64,000 nucleotides of DNA from Sinorhizobium sp. RAC02 (GTDB taxonomy: Bacteria; Pseudomonadota; Alphaproteobacteria; Rhizobiales; Rhizobiaceae). Of this stretch, positions 8,713 to 19,024 are shown piece after piece. The stretch lies in the NCBI RefSeq assembly GCF_001713395.1, contig NZ_CP016450.1, positions 1,054,001 to 1,118,000 of the forward strand, read 5' to 3'. A model generated the notes under the pieces. It saw only the letters and a list, made by a program, of their open reading frames with translations. It was not told the origin of the DNA and searched no databases. Numbering within the stretch: the stretch's first letter is position 1; each line of letters begins with the position of its first letter. Both the position numbers and the translations under genes were made by a program.

Positions 8713-9957
8713 ATGCGTAAAAGAAATATTGGTGCGGGGATTGTGACGGCGGCTAGCCTGCTGGCAGCGACCTCAGCCTATGCCGGCGGCCTTGAGCGCG
8801 GCGGCTACAACATCGATCTGTTGTTTGATCCTTCCGATTATGCCGCAGAGGCAGCAGCGACTTATGTCGCACCGCAGCGTGACCTCAACAATGTCGTTGA
8901 CATCAACCCGTTGAATGGCGACCTGAACAGCCGGCCGAATGATGGCATCCGCGATACGGAAAGCTATTGGGTCCCCCGTCTCGGCGTGAAGGCGAAAATC
9001 TTCGAAGGCGTCGACTGTATGGCTGACTATTCGCAGCCTTGGGGCGCCCACACCAATCCGGGTGAAAACTGGGCCGGCGCAAACGACAATATCGAAACCA
9101 AGATCGAGAGCGACAACTACGCCGCGACCTGCTCCTACAAGTGGGATGTGGGGCAAGGCCAGCTGCGTCTTATCGGCGGCGGCTTCTATCAGGAAGTGGG
9201 CGGCTTCAAGGAGCGTCTCGTCGCTGACTTGACCGGTACCGGTATTCCTTTGAGCGGCAAGGGTCGGCTTGACCTGGAAGGCAGTGGCTGGGGCTGGCGC
9301 ACGGGTGTCGCCTACGAAATTCCGGATTACGCCCTGCGCGTGAGCCTGGTTTACAACAGCGCGGTCGACCTCGATAACCTCGACGGTACGATCGACCTTC
9401 GTAATACCGTGCTGCCGGTGCCCGGCGGTGGTTTTGTTCCCGGCACGCTGTACGACGTCGAGAGCTTTGCCTCGATGCCGGACTCGCTGGAACTGAAGTT
9501 CCAGACGGGCGTAGCGCCGGATTGGCTCGTCTTCGGTTCCGTCAAGTGGACGGATTGGAGCCAGTTGCAGATCATCAAGGTCACGGCGAAGGATCCGACG
9601 GACCCGCGCAACGTGCCCACTTCGCTCGATCTGCTCTATCGCGACGGCTGGACGGTGTCCGGCGGCGTTGGCCACAAGTTCAACGAAAAGCTTAGCGGCG
9701 CTGTCAGCCTGACCTGGGACCGTGGCACCAGCCATGGTTACGGCAACCAGACGGATACCTGGGCTCTCGGCTCCGGGGTCTCCTACAACGTGAATGACAA
9801 CATCGAGCTGCGCCTTTCCGGTGCTCTCGGCCTGATGACGAGCGGCAGCTCCGGTCCCCAGGTCGTGGACGGTGTGCCCGTTGGCGGAAACATCGAATAC
9901 GACTTCGGCACGGACTACTTCGCCGCAATCTCGACGTCGCTCAAGGTCAAATTCTGA
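8713..9957 (+). CDS. OmpP1/FadL/TodX family outer-membrane transport protein
   Basis: 414 residues with a clear Sec signal peptide (about 24 residues, ending SAYA before GGLERGG) and a beta-barrel of amphipathic strands ending in phenylalanine (LKVKF), the usual last residue recognised by BAM. The N-terminal 'hatch' GGLERGGYNIDLLFDPSDYA fits the FadL family, which carries long-chain fatty acids or other hydrophobic compounds across the outer membrane. The start ATG 8713 has GGGGAGGA just upstream. It sits alone between two terminators. The substrate cannot be inferred from sequence. Confidence 0.85.
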   Translation: MRKRNIGAGIVTAASLLAATSAYAGGLERGGYNIDLLFDPSDYAAEAAATYVAPQRDLNNVVDINPLNGDLNSRPNDGIRDTESYWVPRLGVKAKIFEGVDCMADYSQPWGAHTNPGENWAGANDNIETKIESDNYAATCSYKWDVGQGQLRLIGGGFYQEVGGFKERLVADLTGTGIPLSGKGRLDLEGSGWGWRTGVAYEIPDYALRVSLVYNSAVDLDNLDGTIDLRNTVLPVPGGGFVPGTLYDVESFASMPDSLELKFQTGVAPDWLVFGSVKWTDWSQLQIIKVTAKDPTDPRNVPTSLDLLYRDGWTVSGGVGHKFNEKLSGAVSLTWDRGTSHGYGNQTDTWALGSGVSYNVNDNIELRLSGALGLMTSGSSGPQVVDGVPVGGNIEYDFGTDYFAAISTSLKVKF

Positions 9958-9984
9958 CCGGCGGACCAGCGAACAACGAGAATC

Positions 9985-10013
9985 AGGCCCGGTGTCACCA
10001 CCGGGCCTTTTTT
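9985..10013 (+). terminator. intrinsic terminator after the FadL-type gene
   Basis: The stem is AGGCCCGGT (9985-9993) with ACCGGGCCT (10000-10008), a 6-nt loop and a run of T. Confidence 0.9.
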
Positions 10014-10321
10014 CTTGGTTAACGTTTCCTTTCTGCGCGGCGTGTCCGGTGTGGAAATCACAGCGCCGCGCGAAAACATGTGACGGAATCGCAACACATT
10101 TTTTTCCAGAGTTTGCTACACCCCTAGGCAAGCGACGAAATGTCCATTTCCCGCCACAAACGGGGCGCAGCGATAGGGACATGTAGACGCGTGAGACCGC
10201 GCCCAAGGAAACGATGAGCCAGCCGATGTCATTGCCGCCGGAGTTGCCGGAAACATGCACGAGACCCGTGCAGTCCCGGTTTGGCGCAGCGACCAAAGCG
10301 CGGCGCGGAATTGTTGAAGTG
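10014..10321. other. intergenic region upstream of exoR
   Basis: This is a non-coding stretch containing the exoR promoter region. An AT-rich patch with a run of seven T lies near 10100. No known operator or hairpin is convincing. An in-frame extension of exoR to 10214 exists, but its peptide lacks a signal sequence and looks untranslated. Confidence 0.35.
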
Positions 10322-11122
10322 ATGCCCAAGTCCGAGTTGATGCCGATGAAAGTACTGGTAATGGGTCTTTGCCTCTCGCTCTCCTTCGGAGCGTCGCAGG
10401 CCCTCGCATTTGATCCTCAATCCGGCGTCAGCAAGGAAAGCGGACCGTTCGATCTCTTCAAGTTCGGCTTCTTCTCCTACAAGGAGGGGCGCAAGACCGA
10501 AGCCGTCGAGGCCTATCGCTACGCAGCGGAAAAGGGCCATACGGGCTCGCGCTGGGCGCTTGCCAACATGTATGCCGATGGCGACGGTGTCGCGGAAAAC
10601 GACCTCGAAGCCTTCAAGATGTATAGCGAGATCGCCCAGGCCGGCGTGGAGCCAGGTTCGGAAGATACCGGTTATTTCGCCAATGCGCTGATTGCGCTTG
10701 CCAGCTACTACCGCCGCGGCATTCCCGACAGCCCCGTCAAGATCGACATGACGCAGGCCCGGCAGCTCTATTTCCAGGCGGCGTCCGCTTTCGGTATTCC
10801 TGAAGCGCAGTTCCAGCTCGGGCGGATGATGCTGACGGGCGAGGGTGGTTCGGTCAGCGTGCATCAGGCCAAGAAATGGCTGAACCGCGCCCGCAACAAC
10901 GGCCACGCCGGCGCCATGGGTCTTTTCGGCAATATCCTCTTTCAGGAAGGCCAGACCACCCGCGGTCTTGCATTCATGACCGCAGCGCTCGACCATTGCC
11001 CGCCGAAGGACTGTGGCTGGCTTCAGGCGACGCAGGAAGAAGCGTTTTCCGTTGCTAGCGAAGAAGACCGCCGCAAGGGCATGGCGCTTGCGGAGAGCAT
11101 CCGGTTCAATCCGGAAGAGTAG
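10322..11122 (+). CDS. exoR: periplasmic exopolysaccharide regulator ExoR (Sel1-like repeats)
   Basis: About 266 residues from ATG 10322, close to the 268 of S. meliloti ExoR. A signal peptide (hydrophobic MGLCLSLSFGAS, ending ALA before FDPQSGVSKES) directs it to the periplasm. The mature part is built of Sel1/TPR-like repeats, with AEKGHTGSRWALANMYADGD and EAQFQLGRMMLTGEGG as clear units. ExoR binds the periplasmic part of the sensor kinase ExoS and holds ExoS/ChvI off; its loss raises succinoglycan and lowers motility. Alternative starts are 10340 and 10346, which shorten the signal peptide. ExoS and ChvI are not in the window. Confidence 0.88.
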   Translation: MPKSELMPMKVLVMGLCLSLSFGASQALAFDPQSGVSKESGPFDLFKFGFFSYKEGRKTEAVEAYRYAAEKGHTGSRWALANMYADGDGVAENDLEAFKMYSEIAQAGVEPGSEDTGYFANALIALASYYRRGIPDSPVKIDMTQARQLYFQAASAFGIPEAQFQLGRMMLTGEGGSVSVHQAKKWLNRARNNGHAGAMGLFGNILFQEGQTTRGLAFMTAALDHCPPKDCGWLQATQEEAFSVASEEDRRKGMALAESIRFNPEE

Positions 11123-11157
11123 TTCTCAGAAAAAATCGAACTGATTTTCGTACGCTG

Positions 11158-11955
11158 TCAGGCGGCGTAGTCGAATATGGCCACCACCGGCACATGGTCG
11201 GATGGCTTTTCCCAGTTGCGCACGTGCTTTTCGACGGCCGTCGAGACGAGACGGTCCGATGCTTCGGCCGAGAGCATGAGGTGGTCGATGCGGATGCCGA
11301 AATTCTTCGGCCAGCAGCCGGCCTGATAATCCCAGAACGTATAATGCGGCACGGCGTCGGTCGAGGCCCGGACAGCGTCCAGCAGGCCGAGGTTTTCGAG
11401 ACGGCGAAAAGCCTGGCGGGTCGGCGGCAGGTAGAGCGCATCCCTTTGCCAGACCTTCACGTCCCAGCAATCGTGCGGCTCCGGAATGACATTGTAGTCG
11501 CCGGCAAGCACCAGTGGCTCTTCGAGAGCCAGCCGGTCTTCGGCAAAAGCAATGAGGCGATCCATCCAGGAAAGCTTGTAGGGATACTTGACCGGGTCGT
11601 CCGCGGGGTTGCCGTTCGGCAGGTAGATCGAGCAGACGCGCACCACGCCACCCTCTACGGAAAACACGCCCTCGATAAAACGCGCCTGTTCGTCGCCGTC
11701 ACCGCCGGGCAGGCCGCGGTTCACTTCGTCCGGCCGGATTTTTGAGAGAAGGGCGACGCCGTTGAAGCCTTTCTGGCCGTGCGTCTCGACATGGTAGCCG
11801 AGCGCCTCGATATCAGCGCGCGGAAAGGCTTCGTCGACCGACTTGATTTCCTGCAAGGCAACGATGTCGGGATTGGACTCCTTGAGCCAAGCGACGAGAT
11901 TTTCGATGCGCGCCCGCACGCCGTTGATGTTCCAGGTGGCAATCTTGATCGGCAT
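11158..11955 (-). CDS. xthA: exodeoxyribonuclease III
   Basis: 265 residues of the EEP (exonuclease-endonuclease-phosphatase) fold. Visible motifs are IATWNINGVRAR at the N-terminus, LQEIKS with the metal-binding glutamate, VLAGDYNVIPEPHD, the RIDHLML aspartate and the terminal SDHVPVVA histidine. It cleaves at abasic sites and removes 3' blocks in base-excision repair. The start is ATG 11955 (MPIKIATWNING); an upstream ATG at 12012 would overlap erpA. It follows erpA by 26 bp on the same strand, so the two probably form an operon. Confidence 0.93.
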   Translation of the reverse strand: MPIKIATWNINGVRARIENLVAWLKESNPDIVALQEIKSVDEAFPRADIEALGYHVETHGQKGFNGVALLSKIRPDEVNRGLPGGDGDEQARFIEGVFSVEGGVVRVCSIYLPNGNPADDPVKYPYKLSWMDRLIAFAEDRLALEEPLVLAGDYNVIPEPHDCWDVKVWQRDALYLPPTRQAFRRLENLGLLDAVRASTDAVPHYTFWDYQAGCWPKNFGIRIDHLMLSAEASDRLVSTAVEKHVRNWEKPSDHVPVVAIFDYAA

Positions 11956-11981
11956 GCGGGTCTCGTTTCGGTTGGGTATTG

Positions 11982-12314
11982 TCAGATCGAGAAGCTGGTG
12001 CCGCAGCCGCAACTGGCGACGGCATTGGGGTTTCGGATCTGGAACGACTGGCCAAGCAGGTTGTCGATGAAGTCGATCTCGGACCCGTCCATGTAGACGA
12101 GGGAGAGCTGGTCGATCAGTACCTTGGCACTGTCGCGTTGAAGCACCAGATCGTCATCCTGCTGGTCCTCGACGAGGTCGAATTTGTAGGAGAAGCCGGA
12201 ACAGCCGCCACCTTCCACGGAGACGCGAAGGGCCTGCTTTTCCGGTGACGAACTGAGGATCGACGCGATGCGCCTTGCGGCGGCGTCGGAGATGGTTACG
12301 GATTTATCGCTCAT
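11982..12314 (-). CDS. erpA: iron-sulfur cluster insertion protein ErpA/HesB family
   Basis: 110 residues of the A-type Fe-S carrier family. The three cluster-binding cysteines are present: one in GGGCSGFSYKF and two in the C-terminal CGCGTSF. The N-terminal SDAAARRIASIL is typical. It passes Fe-S clusters to apo-enzymes. ErpA and IscA are hard to tell apart by eye. The absence of isc or suf genes here, and the lone position before xthA, favour the ErpA-type name used for rhizobia. Confidence 0.82.
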   Translation of the reverse strand: MSDKSVTISDAAARRIASILSSSPEKQALRVSVEGGGCSGFSYKFDLVEDQQDDDLVLQRDSAKVLIDQLSLVYMDGSEIDFIDNLLGQSFQIRNPNAVASCGCGTSFSI

Positions 12315-12533
12315 GTCTGCCTCCTGCCGGGGTCAAGATCCGGAGAGAATCGCCTGTCTGTTACAGCCGGCAACTGTGTTGCCGAAGGCCGGGCCCGTTG
12401 CGAGGCGTTAAAAACAAATCCCTGAAAAGACTGGTTTTTCAAGCATACCTTGCAGCCGGACTTGCCGCTGTGCACACTATAGGTATGAAGGCATTGAGGC
12501 CGCGTCAATGGGCGGCGTGAATGCAGGTGACGA

Positions 12534-13754
12534 ATGACACTGGACAGACATGCGCTGGGTTTTGGCGCAGGACAACGCGCCATCTATGCTTGCGACCCCT
12601 GGGCGACCCGCGGGCGGCTCCATCCGGAACCGGAAAGTCCCACGCGATCGGACTTTCAGCGCGACCGCGACCGCATCGTGCACACGACCGCCTTCCGGCG
12701 CCTCAAGCACAAGACACAGGTCTTCATCGCCGCCGACGGCGATCACTATCGCACGCGGCTGACCCACACGATCGAGGTGGCGCAGATCGCCCGCGCACTG
12801 GCGCGCGCGTTGAAGCTCGACGAGGACCTCGCCGAGGGGGTCGCGCTGGTGCACGATTTCGGTCATACGCCGTTCGGCCATACCGGCGAGGACGCGCTGC
12901 ACGAGGTTCTGGAGACCTTCGGCGGCTTCGACCACAATGCCCAGTCGCTGCGCATCGTCACCAAGCTGGAACGGCGCTATGCCGAGTTCGATGGGCTGAA
13001 CCTCACCTGGGAAAGCCTGGAAGGGCTCGTCAAGCACAATGGTCCGCTGATCGGGCCGACGGGCGAATGCACGCATGGCGACGACGTGCCGCGTCCCATC
13101 CTGGAATACTGCGCCCTGCACGATCTGGAGCTGGCAAGTTTCGCCAGTCTCGAAGCGCAGGTGGCGGCGATTGCCGACGATATCGCCTACAACACCCATG
13201 ACATCGATGACGGCCTGCGCTCCGGCTATCTGACGTTCGAGATGCTGGAGGAGGTGCCGTTCCTCGCCAAGCTCATGGCGGACGTGCGCGACAAGTATCC
13301 CGGCCTCGAAGCCTCGCGCTTCACCCACGAGATCATGCGCCGCCAGATCACCGCCATGGTGGAGGACGTGATCGGCTATGCGCAGGAGGCGATCCGCGAG
13401 GAACGGCCGGAAAGCGCCGAGGACGTGCGCAAGGCGCGCCGGTGCCTCGCGACCTTCTCGGAAGAGATGTCCATAACCGACAAGCAGATCAAGAAACTGC
13501 TTTTCTCGCGCATCTACCGCCATCCGGATGTCATGCGCGTGCGCGCCAACGCGGCGTCGATCCTGACGGACCTTTTCCATGCCTATATGGACGACCCGCA
13601 GCTCATGCAGGGGCACTATTGGGTGGACCGCATCGCGACCATGCCGGAATCGGCCAGAGCCCGCCATGTCGGCGATTATCTGGCGGGGATGACCGATAAC
13701 TACGCGATCAACACCCATCGCCGTCTGTTTGACCATACCCCGGAATTGCGGTAG
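12534..13754 (+). CDS. deoxyguanosinetriphosphate triphosphohydrolase-like HD protein
   Basis: 406 residues of the dGTPase subfamily of HD phosphohydrolases. The HD-domain metal ligands are seen in [15 protein letters not shown], in [19 protein letters not shown] and in a later [16 protein letters not shown] aspartate. The N-terminal [20 protein letters not shown] is the family entry motif. Such enzymes hydrolyse dNTPs to deoxynucleosides plus triphosphate; many bacterial members act on several dNTPs, so 'dGTPase' is a family name. It is divergent from erpA, with about 220 bp between, and lies 66 bp before argS on the same strand. Confidence 0.9.
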   Translation: MTLDRHALGFGAGQRAIYACDPWATRGRLHPEPESPTRSDFQRDRDRIVHTTAFRRLKHKTQVFIAADGDHYRTRLTHTIEVAQIARALARALKLDEDLAEGVALVHDFGHTPFGHTGEDALHEVLETFGGFDHNAQSLRIVTKLERRYAEFDGLNLTWESLEGLVKHNGPLIGPTGECTHGDDVPRPILEYCALHDLELASFASLEAQVAAIADDIAYNTHDIDDGLRSGYLTFEMLEEVPFLAKLMADVRDKYPGLEASRFTHEIMRRQITAMVEDVIGYAQEAIREERPESAEDVRKARRCLATFSEEMSITDKQIKKLLFSRIYRHPDVMRVRANAASILTDLFHAYMDDPQLMQGHYWVDRIATMPESARARHVGDYLAGMTDNYAINTHRRLFDHTPELR

Positions 13755-13820
13755 TCAGCCGCCACCTGAACTTCTTCGCAGAAAAGGCCCCGAACGGGCC
13801 GCTGCGTGCGGATGGATGAG

Positions 13821-15581
13821 ATGAACCTTTTTACAGACTTCGATAACAGAATCAAAAACGTACTCGAAGGACTTGATATCGTCCGTGAGAAGCGCGACGA
13901 ACTCGATTTCGGCCGTATCAGCGTCGAGCCGCCGCGCGATGCCAGCCATGGCGACGTTGCAACCAATGCCGCGATGGTGCTTGCCAAGCCGCTCGGCCTC
14001 AATCCGCGCGCGCTCGCAGATCTCATCGTCACGGAACTGAAAAACGACCCGGAAGTGGCGGATGTCAGCGTCGCCGGCCCCGGCTTCATCAATGTGCGCC
14101 TGTCCGTCGCCTACTGGCAGAAGCTGCTGGCCGGCATGATCAAGTCCGGCACGGACTACGGCCGCAGCTCCCTCGGCGCCGGCCGCAAGGTCAATGTCGA
14201 ATATGTCTCCGCCAACCCGACCGGCCCGATGCATGTCGGCCATTGCCGCGGCGCCGTGGTCGGCGACGCGCTGGCCAACCTGCTCGCCTTCGCCGGCTAT
14301 GCGGTGACCAAGGAATATTACATCAACGATGCCGGCTCGCAGATCGACGTGCTGGCACGCTCGGCCTTCCTGCGTTACCGCGAGGCGCTGGGCGAGGCGA
14401 TCGGCGACATCCCGGCGGGCCTCTATCCCGGCGACTATCTGGTTCCCGTCGGTGAGGTGCTGGCGGCCGAACACGGCACGACGCTGCGCGCCATGCCGGA
14501 ACATCAATGGATGCCGATCGTCAAGGAGAAGACGATCGAGATGATGATGGCGATGATCCGGGAGGATCTTGCCGCCCTCAACGTCAACCACGACGTCTTC
14601 TTCTCCGAGCGCTCGTTGCATGCCGGAAACGGTGCGTCCATCCGCACCGCGATCAACGACCTCACCTTCAAGGGCCACGTCTACAAGGGCGTGCTGCCGC
14701 CGCCGAAGGGCCAGCTGCCGGAGGATTGGGAAGACCGCGAGCAGACGCTGTTCCGCTCGACGGAAGTCGGTGACGACATCGACCGCCCGCTGATCAAGTC
14801 TGACGGCTCCTACACGTACTTCGCGGCGGACGTCGCCTACTTCAAGGACAAGTACGACCGCGGCTTCGACGAGATGATCTATGTGCTCGGCGCCGACCAT
14901 GGCGGTTACGTCAAGCGTCTGGAAGCGGTTGCGCGTGCGGTTTCGGAGGGTAAGGCAAAGCTGACCGTCCTGCTTTGCCAGCTGGTAAAGCTGTTCCGCA
15001 ACGGCGAGCCGGTGAAGATGTCGAAGCGTTCCGGCGACTTCGTCACGCTGCGGGAAGTCGTCGATGAAGTCGGTCGTGATTCGGTTCGCTTCATGATGCT
15101 GTATCGCAAGAACAGCGAGCCGCTCGACTTCGACTTCGCCAAGGTGACGGAACAGTCCAAGGACAACCCGGTCTTCTACGTGCAATACGCCCATGCGCGC
15201 TGCATGTCGGTATTCCGCCAGGCGGCGGAGGCTTTTCCGGATCTCGACGTCGCCTCGCTTGATCTTGCCGGCGCGATTGCCGGGAATATCGCTGATCCGA
15301 GCGAATTGCAGCTTCTTGCGAAACTGGCAGAATTTCCCCGTGTCATCGAGGGTGCAGCGGCCGCGCAGGAGCCTCATCGCATCGCGTTTTATCTCTATGA
15401 TCTTGCCGGCGCGTTCCATGGACACTGGAACAAAGGTAAAGAACAACCGGAATTACGGTTTGTTAACGATAAAAATAGAGAATTGAGTATCGCCAGACTT
15501 GGGCTGGTGCACGCTGTCGCGTCTGTTCTTAAATCGGGCCTGTCCATTACAGGCACCGCTGCACCGGACGAAATGCGATAA
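13821..15581 (+). CDS. argS: arginine--tRNA ligase
   Basis: 586 residues of class I Arg[18 protein letters not shown], the HIGH signature, lies near residue 135 and [12 protein letters not shown] near residue 399. The N-terminal Add-1 domain and the C-terminal anticodon-binding DALR domain, rich in helices, are both present. ATG 13821 ([11 protein letters not shown]) matches the usual start; ATG 13812 and GTG 13806 are in frame just upstream. It is followed by a SPOR-domain gene 63 bp away, then nagZ and scpAB, a rhizobial gene order. Confidence 0.96.
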   Translation: MNLFTDFDNRIKNVLEGLDIVREKRDELDFGRISVEPPRDASHGDVATNAAMVLAKPLGLNPRALADLIVTELKNDPEVADVSVAGPGFINVRLSVAYWQKLLAGMIKSGTDYGRSSLGAGRKVNVEYVSANPTGPMHVGHCRGAVVGDALANLLAFAGYAVTKEYYINDAGSQIDVLARSAFLRYREALGEAIGDIPAGLYPGDYLVPVGEVLAAEHGTTLRAMPEHQWMPIVKEKTIEMMMAMIREDLAALNVNHDVFFSERSLHAGNGASIRTAINDLTFKGHVYKGVLPPPKGQLPEDWEDREQTLFRSTEVGDDIDRPLIKSDGSYTYFAADVAYFKDKYDRGFDEMIYVLGADHGGYVKRLEAVARAVSEGKAKLTVLLCQLVKLFRNGEPVKMSKRSGDFVTLREVVDEVGRDSVRFMMLYRKNSEPLDFDFAKVTEQSKDNPVFYVQYAHARCMSVFRQAAEAFPDLDVASLDLAGAIAGNIADPSELQLLAKLAEFPRVIEGAAAAQEPHRIAFYLYDLAGAFHGHWNKGKEQPELRFVNDKNRELSIARLGLVHAVASVLKSGLSITGTAAPDEMR

Positions 15582-15644
15582 CGTCACCATTTACCCACAA
15601 TAAGCTGGCAGACGCGTTTTGGTAGCTTTTGAGTGGGAAGCAGT

Positions 15645-18600
15645 ATGGCAGACAAGAACTTCGCACGAAGCGGAACCGCTGATACGGATCTCTTGGCAGA
15701 TGATGATCCGTTGAGCGAGCTTGCCCGTCTCGTCAATTTCGAGCCGCGCCCGGTCCAGGGCGTCAGCAAGTCCCATTCCGAGGCTGCCCAGGCGGCGCCG
15801 CGCTATGAGAACCCCGTCCTCGCCCTCGAGGATGAGCTCATGCGGGCTTTCGAGCAGTTCGACATGCCGATCCGCGGCGCTGTCGAGCCGGTCGTGGCCG
15901 AGAAGGTGACGCCTCACCATATCGAACCGGTTTTTGACGAGCCGGCTCCGGTTGTCGAAAGCCACGACGCCCAGCTGGACGATGCACCGTCGCGTGACCT
16001 TCCGGTCCATCATGCCGCTCGCCAGGAGCCTGCATTCGAAGAGCATCCTGAGCCCGTTTTCGCGAATGACATTGCCTCGTCTGAAGAGGGGGTTGTCGAT
16101 GCGCAGCGGGACGACACAGAGCTGGAGGCAGATCCGGCCCTGTTGCTTGCCGATGAGCTGGAAGCGGTTCTGCATGATGTACCCTCCGTCGATGCCAAGT
16201 CGACGCCGCATGCCGGTCAGGTGTTTGCCGAACGGTTCGAGCCGCGCTTTGAAGAGCCTGCCCGCAATGAACCGGTGCTTGAGACCTACACGCCCGCGCA
16301 GCCCGATGCTGTTCAGCCGGCGTTTCTGGGGCTTCAGCCGGTATCGACGGACGAGAGCCTGCTCGATGATGTCGGTCTCGCCCTTGAACGCGAGCTTGAG
16401 CTGTCGATTGGTGACGGTTTTGCCGATGAACTTTTCGCGGTGGAGCCTGCCCAGGGCAACGCACAGGGTGCGGACGCGTCCTTCGTCGAGCCGCTGGCTG
16501 TCGAGGTGGTGGAAAGCCATGTGGAGCCGCGGTTCGACGGTTTGACGGCGGACAACGCCGTTGCCGAGGATGCGCAGCCGTTCCAGGCCGAATCTGTTTA
16601 CGAACGCGAGGAGCCGCACTTCGTCGAGGCGATGCCCTATCAGACGCGGGAAGATCATGCCCGCGTTGTGGCCGAGGCCGAGACCCAGTGGCAGGCGGAA
16701 GAGCCCGCCTTTGCGCCGGAACCCGACTATCAGGTCGAGTCCGTGGCCAAGGGGCAGGGCTACGATCATGATGCGCTGCTCGCCGACATCGAGCGTTATC
16801 CCGTGCCGGAAAGCCGTTCAGCGGTTTCCAGCGCGTCGGTTGCGGCCGTCGCAATATCGGCTCGCAATCCGCCCGCCAATATTTCCGCCATCTTCGGTCG
16901 TGCAACACCCGTCGCGCATCGCGGGCCTGCCGTCGAAAAGGCGATCATTCCCCCGGTCGTCGAAAAGACCACCACTGCCATTGTCGAGCCGGTCAGGAAG
17001 CCGATCGTCGAAACCGTTCAGGCGCCTGTCGTTGAAGCACGCCGGGAGCCGGTCGCGTTGCCGGTTGCTGCTGCCGAGCCGGAGATCGATCTCGACAATA
17101 TGGAGTTCGATCTCTCCGATATCGACCTGGACCTGTCCGACTTCTCGCTCGACGACGAGCCGGTGAAGCATGAGACCAAGCCCGTTGTGGCCGTGGCTGA
17201 GGTCAAGGTCCCGGAGAAGAAGGCAGAGGTCGTAAAACCCGTCGAAGTGCAAGCGGTCGTTCGCCGCGAACCTGCTGTCGCCGTGCCGGTCTCGACCTAT
17301 ACGAGACCGCAGCCGCTTGCAGTGGAAACGAATGACGGCGCGCTGCCCTTCGATCCATCCATGATCGCCGACACCGACGAGGGTGTTTCGCCGGTTACGG
17401 AAGTTGATGTGCCGCAGCTGCCGGTTATCGAGAAAGAGAAGCCGCCGGTCTATCAGCCGGATTACGACTTCGACATCGATGCGGAAATGGCGCAGCTCTT
17501 TAGCGAGCCGGCTGCCAAGGCGAAGGGCGAAAGCCGCCAGGCCGGTGTTGCTGCCGTCGCAGCCGCTGCCTCCAACAGCCAGCCAACGGCGCAGATCAAC
17601 GATGTCGACGATTTCGAGCGCGCGCTGGAAGAGGATTTCCGCCGCTCGCTGAACCAGCCGGAGCGCATGGCCATTCCGGTTGATCCGGGCCAGGCCAGCC
17701 CGCTCTATTCCGGTGACGGCTATGATGACGAACCGGCCCGTCCGCGTCGCGGTCTGTTGATCGCCGCTTCGATTGCCGGCCTTGTCCTTATCGGTGGTGG
17801 CGGCGTCTATGCCTGGTCTGCCTTTACCAGCGGTTCTGTCGGCTCCGGCGAGCCGCGCGTCATTCTCGCCGACAAGGAGCCGGTCAAGGTCGTGCCCGAG
17901 GAAAAGGGCGGCAAGACCGTTCCGAACCAGGACAAGGCCGTTTACGATCGCGTCGCCGGCGACAATGCCAGCACGCCGCAGCAGGAACAGCTCGTCACTT
18001 CGACCGAAGAGCCGGTCGACGTGGTACAGCGCACGCTGACGCCCGAAACACTGCCGTTCGACGGACCGGAAGACGGTGTTGAAGCGGTTATCGCGGCTGA
18101 GAACGAAAACCGCGTACTGCCGGGCGTCGACGAGCCCGCCACGGCGACGGCGGACGGTGGCAACAAGCCGCTCGTTTCGCCGCGCAAGGTCAAGACCATG
18201 ATCGTCAAGCCGGACGGTACGCTGGTCGCCCGCGAGGAGATCGTGACGGAGCCGGCAACGGAAACCGCACAGATCGACGCCAAGGCGACCGGGACAACCG
18301 GTACGGCTTCGGGTGAGGCAGCAACGAATGCGACACTCGATGCCAATGCCTCCCTGCGCGACGAACAGGGCGCAACGGACGGCCAGCCGCGCTCGGCGCT
18401 TGCTGAAGCGGCCGATGCCGAGGTCGACGACACGGCGCCCGTGCGCACGGTGAAGACCACGACCATCGGCGCCACCAGCACCTCGACCGATGGCAATACG
18501 CCGGTTCCGGTAACCCGTCCGATCGACCAGCCGGTCACCGTCGTCGGCACCGTCACCGAAAACGGCAATGTCAGGGACACGCAGACTGCCGAGGCAACGC

Positions 18601-18896
18601 CGACCCAGGCCCAGCAGACAGCAGAGCAGACGCAGGTCGCTGCTGTCGCACCGGGCAGCTACGTGATCCAGATCGCCTCGCTGCCCTCGGAAGCGGAAGC
18701 GCAGAAGAGCTACAATTCGCTCTCCTCGAAGTTCGGCAGCGTGATCGGTGGCCGCGGCGTGGATATCAAGAAGGCGGAAATCCCGAACAAGGGCACCTTC
18801 TTCCGCGTTCGCATCCCTGCCGGTTCGCGTGATGAAGCCAATTCGCTCTGCAGCCGCTACAAGAGCGCAGGCGGCAGCTGCCTCGTCACCCGCTGA
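15645..18896 (+). CDS. large SPOR-domain membrane protein
   Basis: 1083 residues. About 700 cytoplasmic residues are acidic and low-complexity, with many short EPV/VEP repeats. One membrane segment follows at about 702-725 (GLLIAASIAGLVLIGGGG). A Thr/Ala/Pro-rich periplasmic linker leads to a C-terminal SPOR domain from about 1003 (YVIQIASLPSEAEAQKSYN to the end). SPOR domains bind glycan strands lacking stem peptides at the division septum, so a septal or cell-envelope role is likely. The start is ATG 15645 (MADKNFARSG); GTG 15633 is an alternative. It lies between argS and nagZ, which also touches peptidoglycan turnover. Confidence 0.85.
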   Translation: MADKNFARSGTADTDLLADDDPLSELARLVNFEPRPVQGVSKSHSEAAQAAPRYENPVLALEDELMRAFEQFDMPIRGAVEPVVAEKVTPHHIEPVFDEPAPVVESHDAQLDDAPSRDLPVHHAARQEPAFEEHPEPVFANDIASSEEGVVDAQRDDTELEADPALLLADELEAVLHDVPSVDAKSTPHAGQVFAERFEPRFEEPARNEPVLETYTPAQPDAVQPAFLGLQPVSTDESLLDDVGLALERELELSIGDGFADELFAVEPAQGNAQGADASFVEPLAVEVVESHVEPRFDGLTADNAVAEDAQPFQAESVYEREEPHFVEAMPYQTREDHARVVAEAETQWQAEEPAFAPEPDYQVESVAKGQGYDHDALLADIERYPVPESRSAVSSASVAAVAISARNPPANISAIFGRATPVAHRGPAVEKAIIPPVVEKTTTAIVEPVRKPIVETVQAPVVEARREPVALPVAAAEPEIDLDNMEFDLSDIDLDLSDFSLDDEPVKHETKPVVAVAEVKVPEKKAEVVKPVEVQAVVRREPAVAVPVSTYTRPQPLAVETNDGALPFDPSMIADTDEGVSPVTEVDVPQLPVIEKEKPPVYQPDYDFDIDAEMAQLFSEPAAKAKGESRQAGVAAVAAAASNSQPTAQINDVDDFERALEEDFRRSLNQPERMAIPVDPGQASPLYSGDGYDDEPARPRRGLLIAASIAGLVLIGGGGVYAWSAFTSGSVGSGEPRVILADKEPVKVVPEEKGGKTVPNQDKAVYDRVAGDNASTPQQEQLVTSTEEPVDVVQRTLTPETLPFDGPEDGVEAVIAAENENRVLPGVDEPATATADGGNKPLVSPRKVKTMIVKPDGTLVAREEIVTEPATETAQIDAKATGTTGTASGEAATNATLDANASLRDEQGATDGQPRSALAEAADAEVDDTAPVRTVKTTTIGATSTSTDGNTPVPVTRPIDQPVTVVGTVTENGNVRDTQTAEATPTQAQQTAEQTQVAAVAPGSYVIQIASLPSEAEAQKSYNSLSSKFGSVIGGRGVDIKKAEIPNKGTFFRVRIPAGSRDEANSLCSRYKSAGGSCLVTR

Positions 18897-19024
18897 GACT
18901 GACAGCCTGATTTTCGGAGGCGCGGGACCTGTTCCGCACCTCTTTGATTCCAACGGGGCGTTTGCAGAAATTCGTCAACGACACGCCCTTCGTCTTTCCT
19001 CACCGAACCTCTAAGATTGCTGAC

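Noticed and set aside
16818..18953. 711-codon antisense ORF over the SPOR gene
   Set aside because: Shadow of a low-complexity coding region.
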